Positions 25,821 through 34,380 are shown, counted from the stretch's first letter. The stretch is DNA of 64,000 bases from Roseburia zhanii (GCF_014287635.1 NZ_JACOPH010000012.1:1-64000), one strand, 5' to 3'. Made by a program: numbers and translations. The notes: generated by a model not told the origin, from the letters alone.

Positions 25821-27428
25821 TTACTTACGCATAATTACGCTTTTATATTTTCCACTCTTTGCAGGGTCTACTCTAACGCCAAAATTATCCGCTTCTGAAT
25901 ATCTTCCATCAATCCAGTGATACAATTTATAATCTTTTAACAATGGTTCCAAATTGTCTTTATCAAAGTTAATCTTTGTATCATTTGCAAACACAAACCC
26001 TGACTCCGCTGTATAATCACTAATGACTTGTTTTACCTGTCTGGTAAAAGTATTCTGATTTGTTCCATCAGGCTTATTATTGTTCTGTTTACAATACCAT
26101 GCATTATATAAATCATACAACATTGTCATTGGAATTCTATTCAATTTCAATTCTGGCAACATTTCAGACAAGAAACGTCTAATAGGGTCATTGAATTCTT
26201 TGTATTCTCTTAACAGCTCTTTAGCCTTTGCAGGTTCGCTCAATGTTGTATAATTCATGTTCAACACTCTGTATAATACATATTCAAGAACCTCTTTACG
26301 CTTCAGATAATCATTCTTGATATACTTACGTTCTTTCCCTGTAAAACACTTAAAGAACGGCAAGAACAACTGTCTTCTGTAAAATGAATCGGATTTATCT
26401 CTTACTTTCGGCATACCGTTCAAGCACTGTATCATAAATCCTTTGTATCTGAAACTCACAGGCATCTGGAACTTTGCTTCGATTGATAATACATCATTGG
26501 TAATCAGTGCTTTAAGATTGCTCACATCGTCCAGATATTCATTTACCTTGTTTTCATCTGTAATAATCGCTGTTGCATGTAATACTGGTTCTAAACTAAA
26601 ACGCTTGTCCATATCAGATAAAGGCAACGAAACTGCACCTCTACCCAGCAAATTACGAATCAAAGAACAAATTGTACCTTTACCACCGTTTCCGGCTTCT
26701 CCATAGAAGAATGCACATTTATCCCATCCTTGCAATGGTCTAATACAAGCTCCGATTGACTCCCAACAGCATTCCGATACTTCTGTATCATTATCAAACA
26801 TATCAATCATCCAGCTCTCAATATCCCAGTCTGTACCATCAATCGGATTATGAATAACAATATTCTGAGCAGCATGATTATAATCAACAGGTATTTTAGT
26901 CAAAAATACCAAGTCTGGTGTAAATGATTCCAACACTTTTGTATCATAATGAAAAATACCATTATTAACAGCAACAAGATTTTTTTCTTCACAACGTTTA
27001 ACAATTGGTGCTGTATCATGCAACATGCTACACACTTCATTGAATTCCTTTGTAGTCATTGACGGTTTATAATTACGTGCTAAACGTCGCAAATCTGTAT
27101 TTCCTGTGATATATGTTCCTCTGTCATCACCGCTTTTCTGATACACACCTAATAACAATTTATCATTGTTGTGCACATCAGTTCCTGTATCAATCTGTTT
27201 TACTTCTTCTAATTTCAACAAAATCCTTGCAACCTGTACCGTTGTTAAGGTAGTCAACTGTTTATACTTCGTAAAACCCGTATGTACACGAGTTGTGTTT
27301 TCCATAATGATTTCATTATTACAAGCGTTAATAACATCCTCTGAAACCACACTCGGCACAAACGATGTACCTACAAAATTATCCAAAATATCATCTGTTG
27401 CTTCTAAAATTAAATTTTCGTATGTCAT
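25821..27428 (-). CDS. P4-type phage/plasmid primase-helicase (D5-like)
   Basis: 535 aa. The centre holds F-F-Y-G-E-A-G-N-G-G-K-G-T (Walker A of SF3 helicases), then I-I-T-D-E-N-K (Walker B-like) and a C-terminal winged-helix-like region. This matches the C-terminal helicase part of P4 alpha-type replication proteins; a separate primase domain is not obvious. Probable replication initiator of the excised IME-A, acting at the iterons downstream of its stop. A CATGATTTCATG array precedes it, and a candidate antisense RNA overlaps its leader. Confidence 0.8.
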   Translation of the reverse strand: MTYENLILEATDDILDNFVGTSFVPSVVSEDVINACNNEIIMENTTRVHTGFTKYKQLTTLTTVQVARILLKLEEVKQIDTGTDVHNNDKLLLGVYQKSGDDRGTYITGNTDLRRLARNYKPSMTTKEFNEVCSMLHDTAPIVKRCEEKNLVAVNNGIFHYDTKVLESFTPDLVFLTKIPVDYNHAAQNIVIHNPIDGTDWDIESWMIDMFDNDTEVSECCWESIGACIRPLQGWDKCAFFYGEAGNGGKGTICSLIRNLLGRGAVSLPLSDMDKRFSLEPVLHATAIITDENKVNEYLDDVSNLKALITNDVLSIEAKFQMPVSFRYKGFMIQCLNGMPKVRDKSDSFYRRQLFLPFFKCFTGKERKYIKNDYLKRKEVLEYVLYRVLNMNYTTLSEPAKAKELLREYKEFNDPIRRFLSEMLPELKLNRIPMTMLYDLYNAWYCKQNNNKPDGTNQNTFTRQVKQVISDYTAESGFVFANDTKINFDKDNLEPLLKDYKLYHWIDGRYSEADNFGVRVDPAKSGKYKSVIMRK

Positions 27429-27443
27429 ATATCAACACGTCCT

Positions 27444-27471
27444 TTCTCATGATTTCATGTTTTCATGAATC
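27444..27471. promoter_or_regulatory. CATGATTTCATG repeat, site 4
   Basis: TCATGATTTCATG followed by TTTTCATGAATC, 16 bp upstream of the primase-helicase start. Links replication to the same regulator as parA. Confidence 0.55.
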
Positions 27472-27484
27472 TTCTGTTTTTCTC

Positions 27485-27595
27485 TTGAAGTCACCAAGAA
27501 AATATGCTAATATATGAGCATAAATAATAAATGAAAGAAGTTCTTGGTAACTTCCTTGATAGCAACAGTGATGCCACTCACAGTTGCTATTTTTT
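27485..27595 (+). ncRNA. Candidate small antisense RNA opposite the primase-helicase leader
   Basis: On the plus strand TTGAAG (27485-27490) and TAATAT (27508-27513) have a 17-bp spacer. About 40-80 bp downstream come a small hairpin GAAGTT/AACTTC (27537-27554) and a terminator (ATAGCAAC...GTTGCTAT followed by TTTTT, 27559-27595). No plus-strand protein gene is nearby. The product would be about 75 nt, antisense to the region between the excisionase-like gene and the replication gene, like a plasmid copy-control RNA. Seen: promoter and terminator. Inferred: role. Confidence 0.5.
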
Positions 27596-27603
27596 ATGTA
27601 ATT

Positions 27604-27831
27604 TTATTTTTCAATGTGTTTCTTTGCTTTAAGGAAATTTTCAAAAGCAATTCTATCAACCATAACTTTATTCTGTTTTCCTACTGTAATATAATCTTCA
27701 AATTCCCCACCCTTGACATATTTTCTAACTAAATCATAGCTGATGCCAGTATATCTACTAAGCTCTCTCTGGGTAAGAAATGTTCTTTCCTGAACAGGAA
27801 TTGAATTTGTCCAACCTTTTTGCTTTGCCAT
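27604..27831 (-). CDS. Excisionase-like small DNA-binding protein
   Basis: 75 aa: F-L-T-Q-R-E-L-S-R-Y-T-G-I-S-Y-D-L-V-R-K-Y is a winged HTH of the HTH_17/excisionase type, ending in V-D-R-I-A-F-E-N-F-L-K-A. GAGGAATAAAG precedes the ATG. It may direct excision by the serine recombinase, or regulate the downstream replication gene. Confidence 0.8.
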   Translation of the reverse strand: MAKQKGWTNSIPVQERTFLTQRELSRYTGISYDLVRKYVKGGEFEDYITVGKQNKVMVDRIAFENFLKAKKHIEK

Positions 27832-27997
27832 CTTTATTCCTCCATTTTACTGTATTTCTTACGGTTTAATAAAAGTCTAGCACACTGAATTTCTAATTGC
27901 AATACTTTTCCTACCCAATTATGTGTCATTTACTTTTAACGTGTTGCCTAGCAACGCATCCAGCTCAAAAAATTTTTTTTCAGAACATCAAAAAAAA

Positions 27998-28024
27998 GAG
28001 AAAGCAGATGTTCTCCACTTTCTC
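27998..28024 (-). terminator. Terminator after the recombinase tail
   Basis: GAGAAAG pairs with CTTTCTC; on the minus strand TTTTTTTT follows. It ends transcription of the recombinase B frame. A further hairpin, GTTGC-CTA-GCAAC, lies at 27944-27956. Confidence 0.8.
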
Positions 28025-28040
28025 TCATTCTGATTTTTTC

Positions 28041-30017
28041 TTATATCATTCTAAAATGCTTGAACGCTTCCAGAATCAATTTTTCTTTCTCAGCTGGACA
28101 GTTCGGTACTCTATGACCGTCAGCACCTTTATTATAATTTTCACGCTTCCCAAAGCCTAATTTGTCTTTTACTTGAGCAATGTATAGATTTGATACAGAA
28201 ACATCATGTTGTTCCTTAATCCACTTTTTGATTTCTCTGTATGACGCTGAACCCTTAGCACTTTTCAGATACTCTGCATCTTTTGGTTCATAATCAACAT
28301 GAGCATACTCAACATTCTTATCGTTGACTATTTTCCTACCCAAAAGGCAAACCGTCTCGACTGTTGTTTCAGTTTCCAAGGGAAGTTCTTTCACTTCCTC
28401 GCCATCAATAGGCACAGGGAAATTGAATACAATCTTCTTTATCCAGCTTCCGTCTTTTCTCTTTTCCGGGAACATCTCAATTCGCTCGATAAAGGCTTTC
28501 ATAAACTCTTTCTGTTCTGCTTCCGTTGCGGAATGGTAGACTTCATCAAATGCCAGTAAGAGCCGATAAATGTTATCGCCGGAGATTTTCTCCTGCTGGA
28601 TGCTGCGTATCTGACTTTGCAATTCGCCAATCTGAACTTCGATTTCCTCTATCGTATCATACTGTTCATCATATCGGCGCTGCAAATCCAAAATTTTTCT
28701 GTCATAGTGGGCATCGTTGATGTCCAAGGTATCCATCTGACGCTCCAAGCGGCTTTTCGTTCCAAAGGCTTGCTTTAGCTGTCCTTGCAGAACGGCGATC
28801 TGCTTTTCCATATCCTCTGTATCAACCGCCGTTCCGATTTTCGCTTGAATTGCTTCTACAAATCGGGGATTATTGACCATAGCGGAAATGATCTTTGCCA
28901 CAAATTTATTGATTTCCGTCTGCTCGATATTGAGCCGGAAGCTACACTCATGCCCTGTGGGTGTAACCGTATTTTTGCAGTAGTAATAATACCGTGTTTT
29001 CTTGTCCTTGCTGTGTGCCTTGGCGATATTGCCGTACATACTCTTGCCGCAGCATGGGCATTTCAAGATACCGGACAGGATGTGTGCGTGGTCTGGATTG
29101 TTGACCTTTTCCCGCTTAAAGGAATTGATCTTGCGCTTTTCCTGTGCCAGATACCAATCCTCTTCAGAAATGATAGCTTCGTGCTGTCCTTCATAAACCG
29201 GAAACTCCGACTGCTCAACCACGTGCATCTCGTTTCTTGTACCCTGTTTCTTTTCAGTTCTTCGTCTGCCGTAAGCAATCTTTCCCATATAAACAGGATT
29301 GTACAATACATTTTTCACAAAATCTCTTGAAAATCCCGGAATGGTGTTATTCTGTCTTAGTTTCTTTACATAACCATTGCGGTTCAGATATTTTGCAACT
29401 CCTGCAACACCCTCATTAGTGTGAATGTAGCGGTCATAAATGACACGAATTACTTCCACTTCATCCTCTGCAATGACAAGGTTTCCGTTTTCCAGTTTGT
29501 ATCCATAGGGAGCGAAACCGCCGTTCCATTTGCCTTCACGAGCCTTTTGCTCCCGTCCTGCCATTGTCTGTGTGCGGATATTTTCTCGCTCAATCTCTGC
29601 CACCGCAGACAGCACAGAGATCATCAGCTTTCCGGCATCCTTGGAGCTGTCGATGCCATCCTCCACGCAGATCAGATTAACACCGAAATCCTGCATGAGC
29701 TGCAAAGAGTTCAGAACATCCGCCGCATTTCTGCCAAATCGGGACAGCTTAAAGACCAGCACATAAGAAACATCATCTTTGCCGTCCTGGATATCGTTCA
29801 GCATCCGTTGGAAGTCCTGCCGCCCTTGGATGTTCTTGCCGGAAAAGCCTTCGTCAGAATACTCCCCGGCAATAATCATATCCTCGTATGCCGCATACTT
29901 CCGCAGCTTGTCACGCTGGGCATCCAAACTGTACCCGTCAACCTGCATAGAGGTGGACACTCTTGTATAAAGATAGCATTTAAGTTGTTTCTTTTTCAGA
30001 ATCTCCACCTCCCTCAT
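28041..30017 (-). CDS. Large serine recombinase of IME-B with RlmD-type tail
   Basis: 658 aa. Y-L-Y-T-R-V-S-T (catalytic Ser), D-E-G-F-S-G-K, K-L-S-R-F-G-R-N, G-G-F-A-P-Y-G-Y-K, a zinc ribbon (C-P-C-C-G) and a coiled coil, like the recombinase at 16863. After V-E-T-V-C-L-L-G-R-K it continues for about 100 residues ending K-H-F-R-M-I. That tail matches the C-terminus of the rlmD-type protein at 42802 (V-S-N-L-Y-I, then N-Y-N, C-P-x-E-K-E-K and F-x-M-I in both). It was probably joined at the attachment core, supplied by IME-A's own end. The start overlaps the HTH gene by 38 bp. Confidence 0.9.
   Translation of the reverse strand: MREVEILKKKQLKCYLYTRVSTSMQVDGYSLDAQRDKLRKYAAYEDMIIAGEYSDEGFSGKNIQGRQDFQRMLNDIQDGKDDVSYVLVFKLSRFGRNAADVLNSLQLMQDFGVNLICVEDGIDSSKDAGKLMISVLSAVAEIERENIRTQTMAGREQKAREGKWNGGFAPYGYKLENGNLVIAEDEVEVIRVIYDRYIHTNEGVAGVAKYLNRNGYVKKLRQNNTIPGFSRDFVKNVLYNPVYMGKIAYGRRRTEKKQGTRNEMHVVEQSEFPVYEGQHEAIISEEDWYLAQEKRKINSFKREKVNNPDHAHILSGILKCPCCGKSMYGNIAKAHSKDKKTRYYYYCKNTVTPTGHECSFRLNIEQTEINKFVAKIISAMVNNPRFVEAIQAKIGTAVDTEDMEKQIAVLQGQLKQAFGTKSRLERQMDTLDINDAHYDRKILDLQRRYDEQYDTIEEIEVQIGELQSQIRSIQQEKISGDNIYRLLLAFDEVYHSATEAEQKEFMKAFIERIEMFPEKRKDGSWIKKIVFNFPVPIDGEEVKELPLETETTVETVCLLGRKIVNDKNVEYAHVDYEPKDAEYLKSAKGSASYREIKKWIKEQHDVSVSNLYIAQVKDKLGFGKRENYNKGADGHRVPNCPAEKEKLILEAFKHFRMI
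28344..28361. other. Attachment core 2 (IME-A/IME-B junction)
   Basis: AAGGCAAACCGTCTCGAC on the plus strand, encoding V-E-T-V-C-L on the minus strand inside the recombinase B frame. It is 11,466 bp from core 1 and 14,752 bp from core 3. The three share CA-AC-GTCTC-AC with few differences. Confidence 0.65.
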
Positions 30018-30210
30018 TCATTTCTTTTACCACAAGTCCTTCGTTGCGGATATAATACTCCAAAAGCCACAGCACATAATCCGGTGCATGGCGGTTGTCC
30101 AATTCCCACTCGGTCATAGTCCGATAAGGGATATGGACGAGCTTGCAAAAATCTTTCCGGTTCAGTCCTGTGCTTTCACGCAACTTAATAATTCTGTTTT
30201 TACAATCCAT
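29980..30210 (-). CDS. HTH regulator of IME-B
   Basis: 76 aa from M-D-C-K-N, chosen for GGAG 9 bp upstream and because the longer frame runs through the operator. R-K-D-F-C-K-L-V-H-I-P-Y-R-T-M-T-E-W-E is an XRE-type HTH. Its gene overlaps the recombinase start by 38 bp, so it probably controls integration/excision. A 14-bp dyad embracing its promoter suggests autorepression. Confidence 0.75.
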   Translation of the reverse strand: MDCKNRIIKLRESTGLNRKDFCKLVHIPYRTMTEWELDNRHAPDYVLWLLEYYIRNEGLVVKEMNEGGGDSEKETT

Positions 30211-30236
30211 CCGTCTTTTCTCCATAAAAGCAAAAA

Positions 30237-30289
30237 GTACACGTTGCGTAATCATTATAGCATAGCCGCAACGAATACGCAACGTGTAC
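30237..30289 (-). promoter_or_regulatory. Promoter framed by a perfect 14-bp inverted repeat
   Basis: GTACACGTTGCGTA (30237-30250) and TACGCAACGTGTAC (30276-30289) are perfectly inverted, 25 bp apart. Within them on the minus strand lie TTGCGT (30277-30282) and TATAAT (30254-30259), 17 bp apart. One arm covers the -35, the other the start point. Confidence 0.75.
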
Positions 30290-30299
30290 ATTGCAAATT

Positions 30300-30485
30300 T
30301 TACGCAGCCTTATCCGTCAGAAGCTGCGCTTGATTACTTTCCTCGGAATGCTCCACTCCCTGCGGTGCGTCCTGTTCCAATTTATCCAAAACCTGATGTC
30401 CATATTTCTGGAGCATCTGGCTCATAACATCCACACAGCGGTCAAATGCCGCATTATATTTCGCTTCCTCATAATATTTCTTCAA
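30300..30485 (-). CDS. Small hypothetical protein of IME-B
   Basis: 61 aa starting with TTG after GGAGG, which overlaps the end of the relaxase gene. K-Y-Y-E-E-A-K-Y-N-A-A-F-D-R-C-V-D-V-M. Short conserved-looking helical protein following the relaxase; function unknown. Confidence 0.6.
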   Translation of the reverse strand: MKKYYEEAKYNAAFDRCVDVMSQMLQKYGHQVLDKLEQDAPQGVEHSEESNQAQLLTDKAA

Positions 30486-30500
30486 TAGGCGATTCCTCCA

Positions 30501-31790
30501 TCAAAGTTCCATATCCTGTCCACGCTTCCGGGCAGGGTGTTCGTGTTCCTGTGTTTGCTTTCCTCTGATGAGGATAGAATTGATAAAAGCCCGAACCTTT
30601 TCGGATGCGATTTCCAGTGCATCCAGAAAGGGTTGGGCTTTCTTTTTCAGCTCTTGATATTGTTCATGCAGCGCATCGTACCGCTGCTTCCATGTTTTTG
30701 CACTTTTCTCCGCTTGCTCGAATTTCTGCTTGTACTTGATCTTCTCTGCCTTTTCCGCAAAGCTACTGACAGCATAATCTTTGAGTGTGCGGCATTCATC
30801 CGGTGTCAGTGTGATATTGTTTCCGAATGTGGCTTTTTTGCCCATTACTTCAATGTCCTGCACTGTCAGCGCAATGGTCTTTGCCGCCTTGGTTTCCTTT
30901 TGCAAAGATTCCAGTTTCTTTTTCTGTTTTGCTGTGTCAGCTTTGGCATCCTCCAAATTCTGTTCTGCCTGTGCCACCTGCCCGGTCACAGCTTCCAGCC
31001 GCTGCTGTTCTGCCTGCACCTTGAACTGGGTCACAGTCAGATGTTCCTCGGTGCTTCCACGTTCTCCACGCTCCAGATCGGTATATCCGGCAACTCGCAT
31101 GAAATGAAAAAAGTCATCCTGCAACACACTGTAGGATGACCTCAAAATCTTTTTTCCTCTTGCGTTCAACATTGGATTACCGTCCTCGTCAAGCACCGGC
31201 TTGGACTCCCATTTCTTACTGCGGCTGACCTGTGTGATGACCTCCTTAACGGTTCCCCGGAGGGCTTCATCCTTGCATCGCTTCGACCAAAGTATCTGCT
31301 TTTCCACCACCGGGATATAAACCACATGAAGGTGGTAGTGGTACACATCTTCGCCCAAAGCTTCGGACATTGCTCGGTTGCGCTCATCGGCGTGCATCAC
31401 AGCGGAGAGGATATACTGCTCACCACCTACGATCTCCGCAGCGGCTTTATAGGCATCGGCATAAAATTGTTTTGCAAATTCATAGCCGCCGCGGTTGTAG
31501 AAGTAAGCGGAGTTCACATCGAAAACCAGCTCGCCGTATTTGACGGCATCGGGTTTCAGACCTCTGGTGGAGATCACACCATCCTGTTCCATCTGCTCAA
31601 ACATTTTTACATAATCGTCCGTGGGTGCTTTGAAATGGACGTTCAGAGAAGTGCGTTCCGGCACGATGTCCTGATTGCTGTAGCTGTCCTTTTCACGCTC
31701 ATTGTGTTCCTGTACCTTCGCCACATCCGCAGGCGTTTCCAAGTCCTGATTCCGGGCTACGGTACGATCTATTCCATCATTTCTTGCCAT
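30501..31790 (-). CDS. mobV: MobV-family relaxase (Mob/Pre)
   Basis: 429 aa. The catalytic region reads S-A-V-M-H-A-D-E-R-N and Y-H-Y-H-L-H-V-V-Y-I-P, the H-x-D-E-R and H-x-H-x3-Y-I-P motifs of MobV relaxases; then a coiled coil (Q-A-E-Q-N-L-E-D-A-K). It nicks oriT and leads DNA into the recipient, using a helper conjugation system since no transfer channel genes are present. A pMV158-like oriT lies 63 bp upstream. Confidence 0.88.
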   Translation of the reverse strand: MARNDGIDRTVARNQDLETPADVAKVQEHNEREKDSYSNQDIVPERTSLNVHFKAPTDDYVKMFEQMEQDGVISTRGLKPDAVKYGELVFDVNSAYFYNRGGYEFAKQFYADAYKAAAEIVGGEQYILSAVMHADERNRAMSEALGEDVYHYHLHVVYIPVVEKQILWSKRCKDEALRGTVKEVITQVSRSKKWESKPVLDEDGNPMLNARGKKILRSSYSVLQDDFFHFMRVAGYTDLERGERGSTEEHLTVTQFKVQAEQQRLEAVTGQVAQAEQNLEDAKADTAKQKKKLESLQKETKAAKTIALTVQDIEVMGKKATFGNNITLTPDECRTLKDYAVSSFAEKAEKIKYKQKFEQAEKSAKTWKQRYDALHEQYQELKKKAQPFLDALEIASEKVRAFINSILIRGKQTQEHEHPARKRGQDMEL

Positions 31791-31852
31791 TGAATTTTTG
31801 CCCTTTCTTTGGGATTTGCAGACAGCGGGGAGCTACGGAGAAGCACTTTTTC

Positions 31853-31880
31853 AAAGTGTAATAACCCACTATGACACTTT
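31853..31880 (-). other. Candidate oriT of IME-B (pMV158-like)
   Basis: The minus strand carries AAAGTGTCATAGTG then GGTTATTACACTTT: an AAAGTGT/ACACTTT dyad whose centre ATAGTG-N-GTTAT matches the nick region of MobV oriT sequences (pMV158 type: TAGTGTG/TTAT). It lies immediately upstream of the relaxase gene in the expected orientation. Confidence 0.6.
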
Positions 31881-32165
31881 CATCCATACTGGCTGCAAAG
31901 TGCCGTGGGCTCTCCGAGGGCTCTCCCGAGGGGGAATGCGGTCACTGCGGTGACCTCTGCTGACCAAGGCGAAAATGTCTGCGCCTTTTCCTATGGTCAG
32001 CCCCGTCTGCATGAAGCTGTTCTGTGTCAACTTCCTCTTGCAGCCGGTGTCCACAGACACTTTTTCAAAAGCCTGTGAACATAGAAACAGCCCGAACGAG
32101 AGGATGTGTGCTGTTTCTATAACGAGCGTTTCACGCTCTTTTGCTGCGTACATACGTACCAGCAA
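31869..32165 (-). CDS. Doubtful 98-codon frame
   Basis: An open frame between the replication gene and the relaxase gene that runs into the oriT candidate. It lacks a clear ribosome site. The sequence (S-R-G-H-R-S-D-R-I-P-P-R-E-S) comes from GC-rich inverted repeats such as GGTCAC-TGCG-GTGACC. More likely part of a structured transfer origin region than a protein. Confidence 0.25.
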   Translation of the reverse strand: MLVRMYAAKERETLVIETAHILSFGLFLCSQAFEKVSVDTGCKRKLTQNSFMQTGLTIGKGADIFALVSRGHRSDRIPPRESPRRAHGTLQPVWMKVS

Positions 32166-32171
32166 TGGGAT

Positions 32172-33563
32172 TTACTCGACCTGCCGCCATTCCTCCGGAA
32201 TGTCCTCCGGTACGTACGTACACGGCGAATCTCCGTAAAACCCATTTATATGAGGTCTTGCCACAGCTTCCACACCCATAAATCCCCACACCCGCCGTCC
32301 GGCAGAGTTGGTGATGTTGTTGCAATGTTCCAGATTGAATCTCCCGGCATTGGCAATCATGGCGTCGCTGAAGCTGCGGGCTTTCAGCGGTGCAAGGGAA
32401 TTTTCTTCGCACCACATCCGGTAGATTTCATAGAAATCCTTGGAGCTGATGGACGCATCCGCTTTACGCTGGATGTATCCCTCGGAATCCATGAAATCAA
32501 AGATATTGTTGTTGTCACGCTTGACCGCTTCCCGGTTTTCCCGGATACGGTCACTCTCCGTAAACTTAAAGTTGTTGGCAACAAGCCGCTGTAAGCCTTC
32601 AAATGCCCACAGGAAGATACCCTCGGCTTCAGCTTTCATCTTCTCTGCAAGGTCAGGATCATCGGCTCTGTCCATGGGCTTTTCTTTGGTGGTCAGCACA
32701 AGTTGTCTGCGGTAAAAACCGTCGCTGCGGTCATACAAAGCTTGCAGATCGCCGTTGCTGAATGCAAGCAGCCGAGCAAACATCCAGCCCTGATAACTCT
32801 GCTTGCCCTTGCGTTCCAAGTCCATTTTGCCCTGTGCAGTCACGATGGATTTTACATAGTTGGTCTGGCGCAGAGCTTCCATCCGCATATCATCATCCAC
32901 GCACAGCAGGATGTGTTCCAGATCAGCACGGGCGAAGCGGTTTTCGGAAATTTTTCCGATGCTGCCGTCTTTCATATTCGTGCCGAATATAGCGGACAGC
33001 ACCGCACCGATTTGGGATTTGCCCTCGCCGCCGTTGCCTTTAATCACCATCATGCGCTGCCCCTTGTTGGAAGGAATCAGACAGTAGCCGATAAACTCCT
33101 GCAAAGTGGGGATGTCCTCCGCATGGAGCACCCCATCCAGAAATTTTAGCCAGGTCACAGGTGTAGGTGCATGAGGATTGTAAACAACAGGCAGACGGTT
33201 TCGCACGATAGTCGGTCTGCCCTCGGTAAATGTGCCGTTCAGCAGTAGCGTACCGTTGGACAAATGAATCCGATCCTGCTCCGGTGGAAAGTCCGGCACT
33301 TGCGCTTCCAGTTTCAGCACTTCCAGAATGTTGGTGATCTTCCGGGGGATATTGTTTACGGCACAGAATTTCAGCTTGTCGTAAATCTCCCCACGCAGAG
33401 GGAGATCGTCCGTCACTCGACCATTGGGCGTGAAAAAAGCTCCGTTTGCGAAGATGATTCTGCGCTCCTGCAGAAATTCTTCACAAAACAGAGCTTCGTT
33501 GATGTTCTGCCCGTCAAACCAGACAGGCAAATTCATATCAGGCGTTTTCCGGTTCTTCGCCAT
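32172..33563 (-). CDS. P4-type primase-helicase of IME-B
   Basis: 463 aa from M-A-K-N-R-K, which follows AAGGAGG by 9 bp. M-M-V-I-K-G-N-G-G-E-G-K-S-Q is the SF3 Walker A, L-L-C-V-D-D-D-M the Walker B; then R-R-Q-L-V-L and a C-terminal winged helix. It is 26-bp coupled to the upstream CHC2 primase, so priming and unwinding are split between two proteins. Replicates the excised IME-B. Confidence 0.85.
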   Translation of the reverse strand: MAKNRKTPDMNLPVWFDGQNINEALFCEEFLQERRIIFANGAFFTPNGRVTDDLPLRGEIYDKLKFCAVNNIPRKITNILEVLKLEAQVPDFPPEQDRIHLSNGTLLLNGTFTEGRPTIVRNRLPVVYNPHAPTPVTWLKFLDGVLHAEDIPTLQEFIGYCLIPSNKGQRMMVIKGNGGEGKSQIGAVLSAIFGTNMKDGSIGKISENRFARADLEHILLCVDDDMRMEALRQTNYVKSIVTAQGKMDLERKGKQSYQGWMFARLLAFSNGDLQALYDRSDGFYRRQLVLTTKEKPMDRADDPDLAEKMKAEAEGIFLWAFEGLQRLVANNFKFTESDRIRENREAVKRDNNNIFDFMDSEGYIQRKADASISSKDFYEIYRMWCEENSLAPLKARSFSDAMIANAGRFNLEHCNNITNSAGRRVWGFMGVEAVARPHINGFYGDSPCTYVPEDIPEEWRQVE

Positions 33564-34158
33564 GGTGCGCCACCTCCTTTTTCTTTCGTGTGATGTACTC
33601 TTGCAGAAAAGCAATTTTGCCGTCCTGCATCAGCTTGTCCACCAATGCCACCCGTTCTTCCAGATCACCCACCGTCAGCACATCTGCCATATATTCGATA
33701 TAGCAGTGCATCTGGCAGGCTTCCACAAAACGGTCATCCAGAGCATCTTCCGGTGTCTTGGGTTCGTATCGTACTTTCCAATCTTCCAGCAGATGCAGAT
33801 AATCCGTCAGCACCCGAAAACACAGCATTTCATCCTCCCGTAACTGACGGATATAGGGACGCTTCGGCTTGATCATAGCTGCGGCAGTGGGCGGTTTTGG
33901 GTCAAGTCCAAAGTCCGCAGCCAGCTTTTGCGCTGCTTCATAACTGCTCAGATCGAACAGCCTTGCCACAAGGTCGATTACGTCCCCCTTGGCTCCGCAG
34001 CCGAAGCAGAAAAAATAGTCCTCATTCAGCTTCAAGCTCGGATGCCTGTCGTTGTGGAACGGGCAGCAAGCCATGCCATTGTGGCTCACTTTCAGCCCGT
34101 AGTGTTCGGCGGCTTGCTTGACGCTGATTGCCGCCTTGATGGTTTCATAGATTGTCAT
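33538..34158 (-). CDS. CHC2 zinc-finger DNA primase
   Basis: 206 aa from M-T-I-Y-E-T, 6 bp after GGAGGG. C-C-P-F-H-N-D-R-H-P-S-L-K and F-F-C-F-G-C-G-A-K-G-D form the CHC2 zinc finger of DnaG-type primases near residues 30-60. The rest is a helical C-terminal part without the full TOPRIM domain, so it is a short primase unit working with the next gene. Confidence 0.85.
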   Translation of the reverse strand: MTIYETIKAAISVKQAAEHYGLKVSHNGMACCPFHNDRHPSLKLNEDYFFCFGCGAKGDVIDLVARLFDLSSYEAAQKLAADFGLDPKPPTAAAMIKPKRPYIRQLREDEMLCFRVLTDYLHLLEDWKVRYEPKTPEDALDDRFVEACQMHCYIEYMADVLTVGDLEERVALVDKLMQDGKIAFLQEYITRKKKEVAHHGEEPENA

Positions 34159-34193
34159 AGAAAACCCTCCGTTCATAATATTCTGGAAAGCAC

Positions 34194-34223
34194 GAAGCAC
34201 CCGCCGTGATTGGCAGGTGCTTC
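34194..34223. repeat. Hairpin upstream of the CHC2 primase gene
   Basis: GAAGCACC pairs with GGTGCTTC and GCC with GGC inside, 35 bp before the primase start. Possible attenuator or operator; no T-run on the minus strand. Confidence 0.5.
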
Positions 34224-34249
34224 GCTCCTTCTATTATGGTTATGACGGA

Positions 34250-34368
34250 TTTTTCAAAAAACAGGCTAATGACAGGACAATCCTGTTTCAAAAAACAGGA
34301 CAACTTATCTGAGGACGTAGATTTCTTCACATTTACATGATATAATTAGAAAAATGAAAAAACAGGAC
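34250..34368. promoter_or_regulatory. Divergent control region with AAAAAACAGG repeats
   Basis: AAAAAACAGG appears at about 34255, 34290 and 34358, and ACAGGACAATCCTGT is a 6-bp dyad. TATAAT at 34341-34346 is a -10 for the rightward gene with a weak -35. These repeats lie between divergent replication and cargo genes and may bind one regulator. Confidence 0.5.
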
Positions 34369-34380
34369 AGGAGGGCAAGC

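Noticed and set aside
29421..30119. 232-codon plus-strand frame opposite recombinase B
   Set aside because: Antisense to the recombinase N-domain with its catalytic motifs; no ribosome site or family signature.
30537..31139. 200-codon plus-strand frame opposite the MobV relaxase
   Set aside because: Antisense to the relaxase coiled coil; Cys/Phe/Leu-rich shadow.
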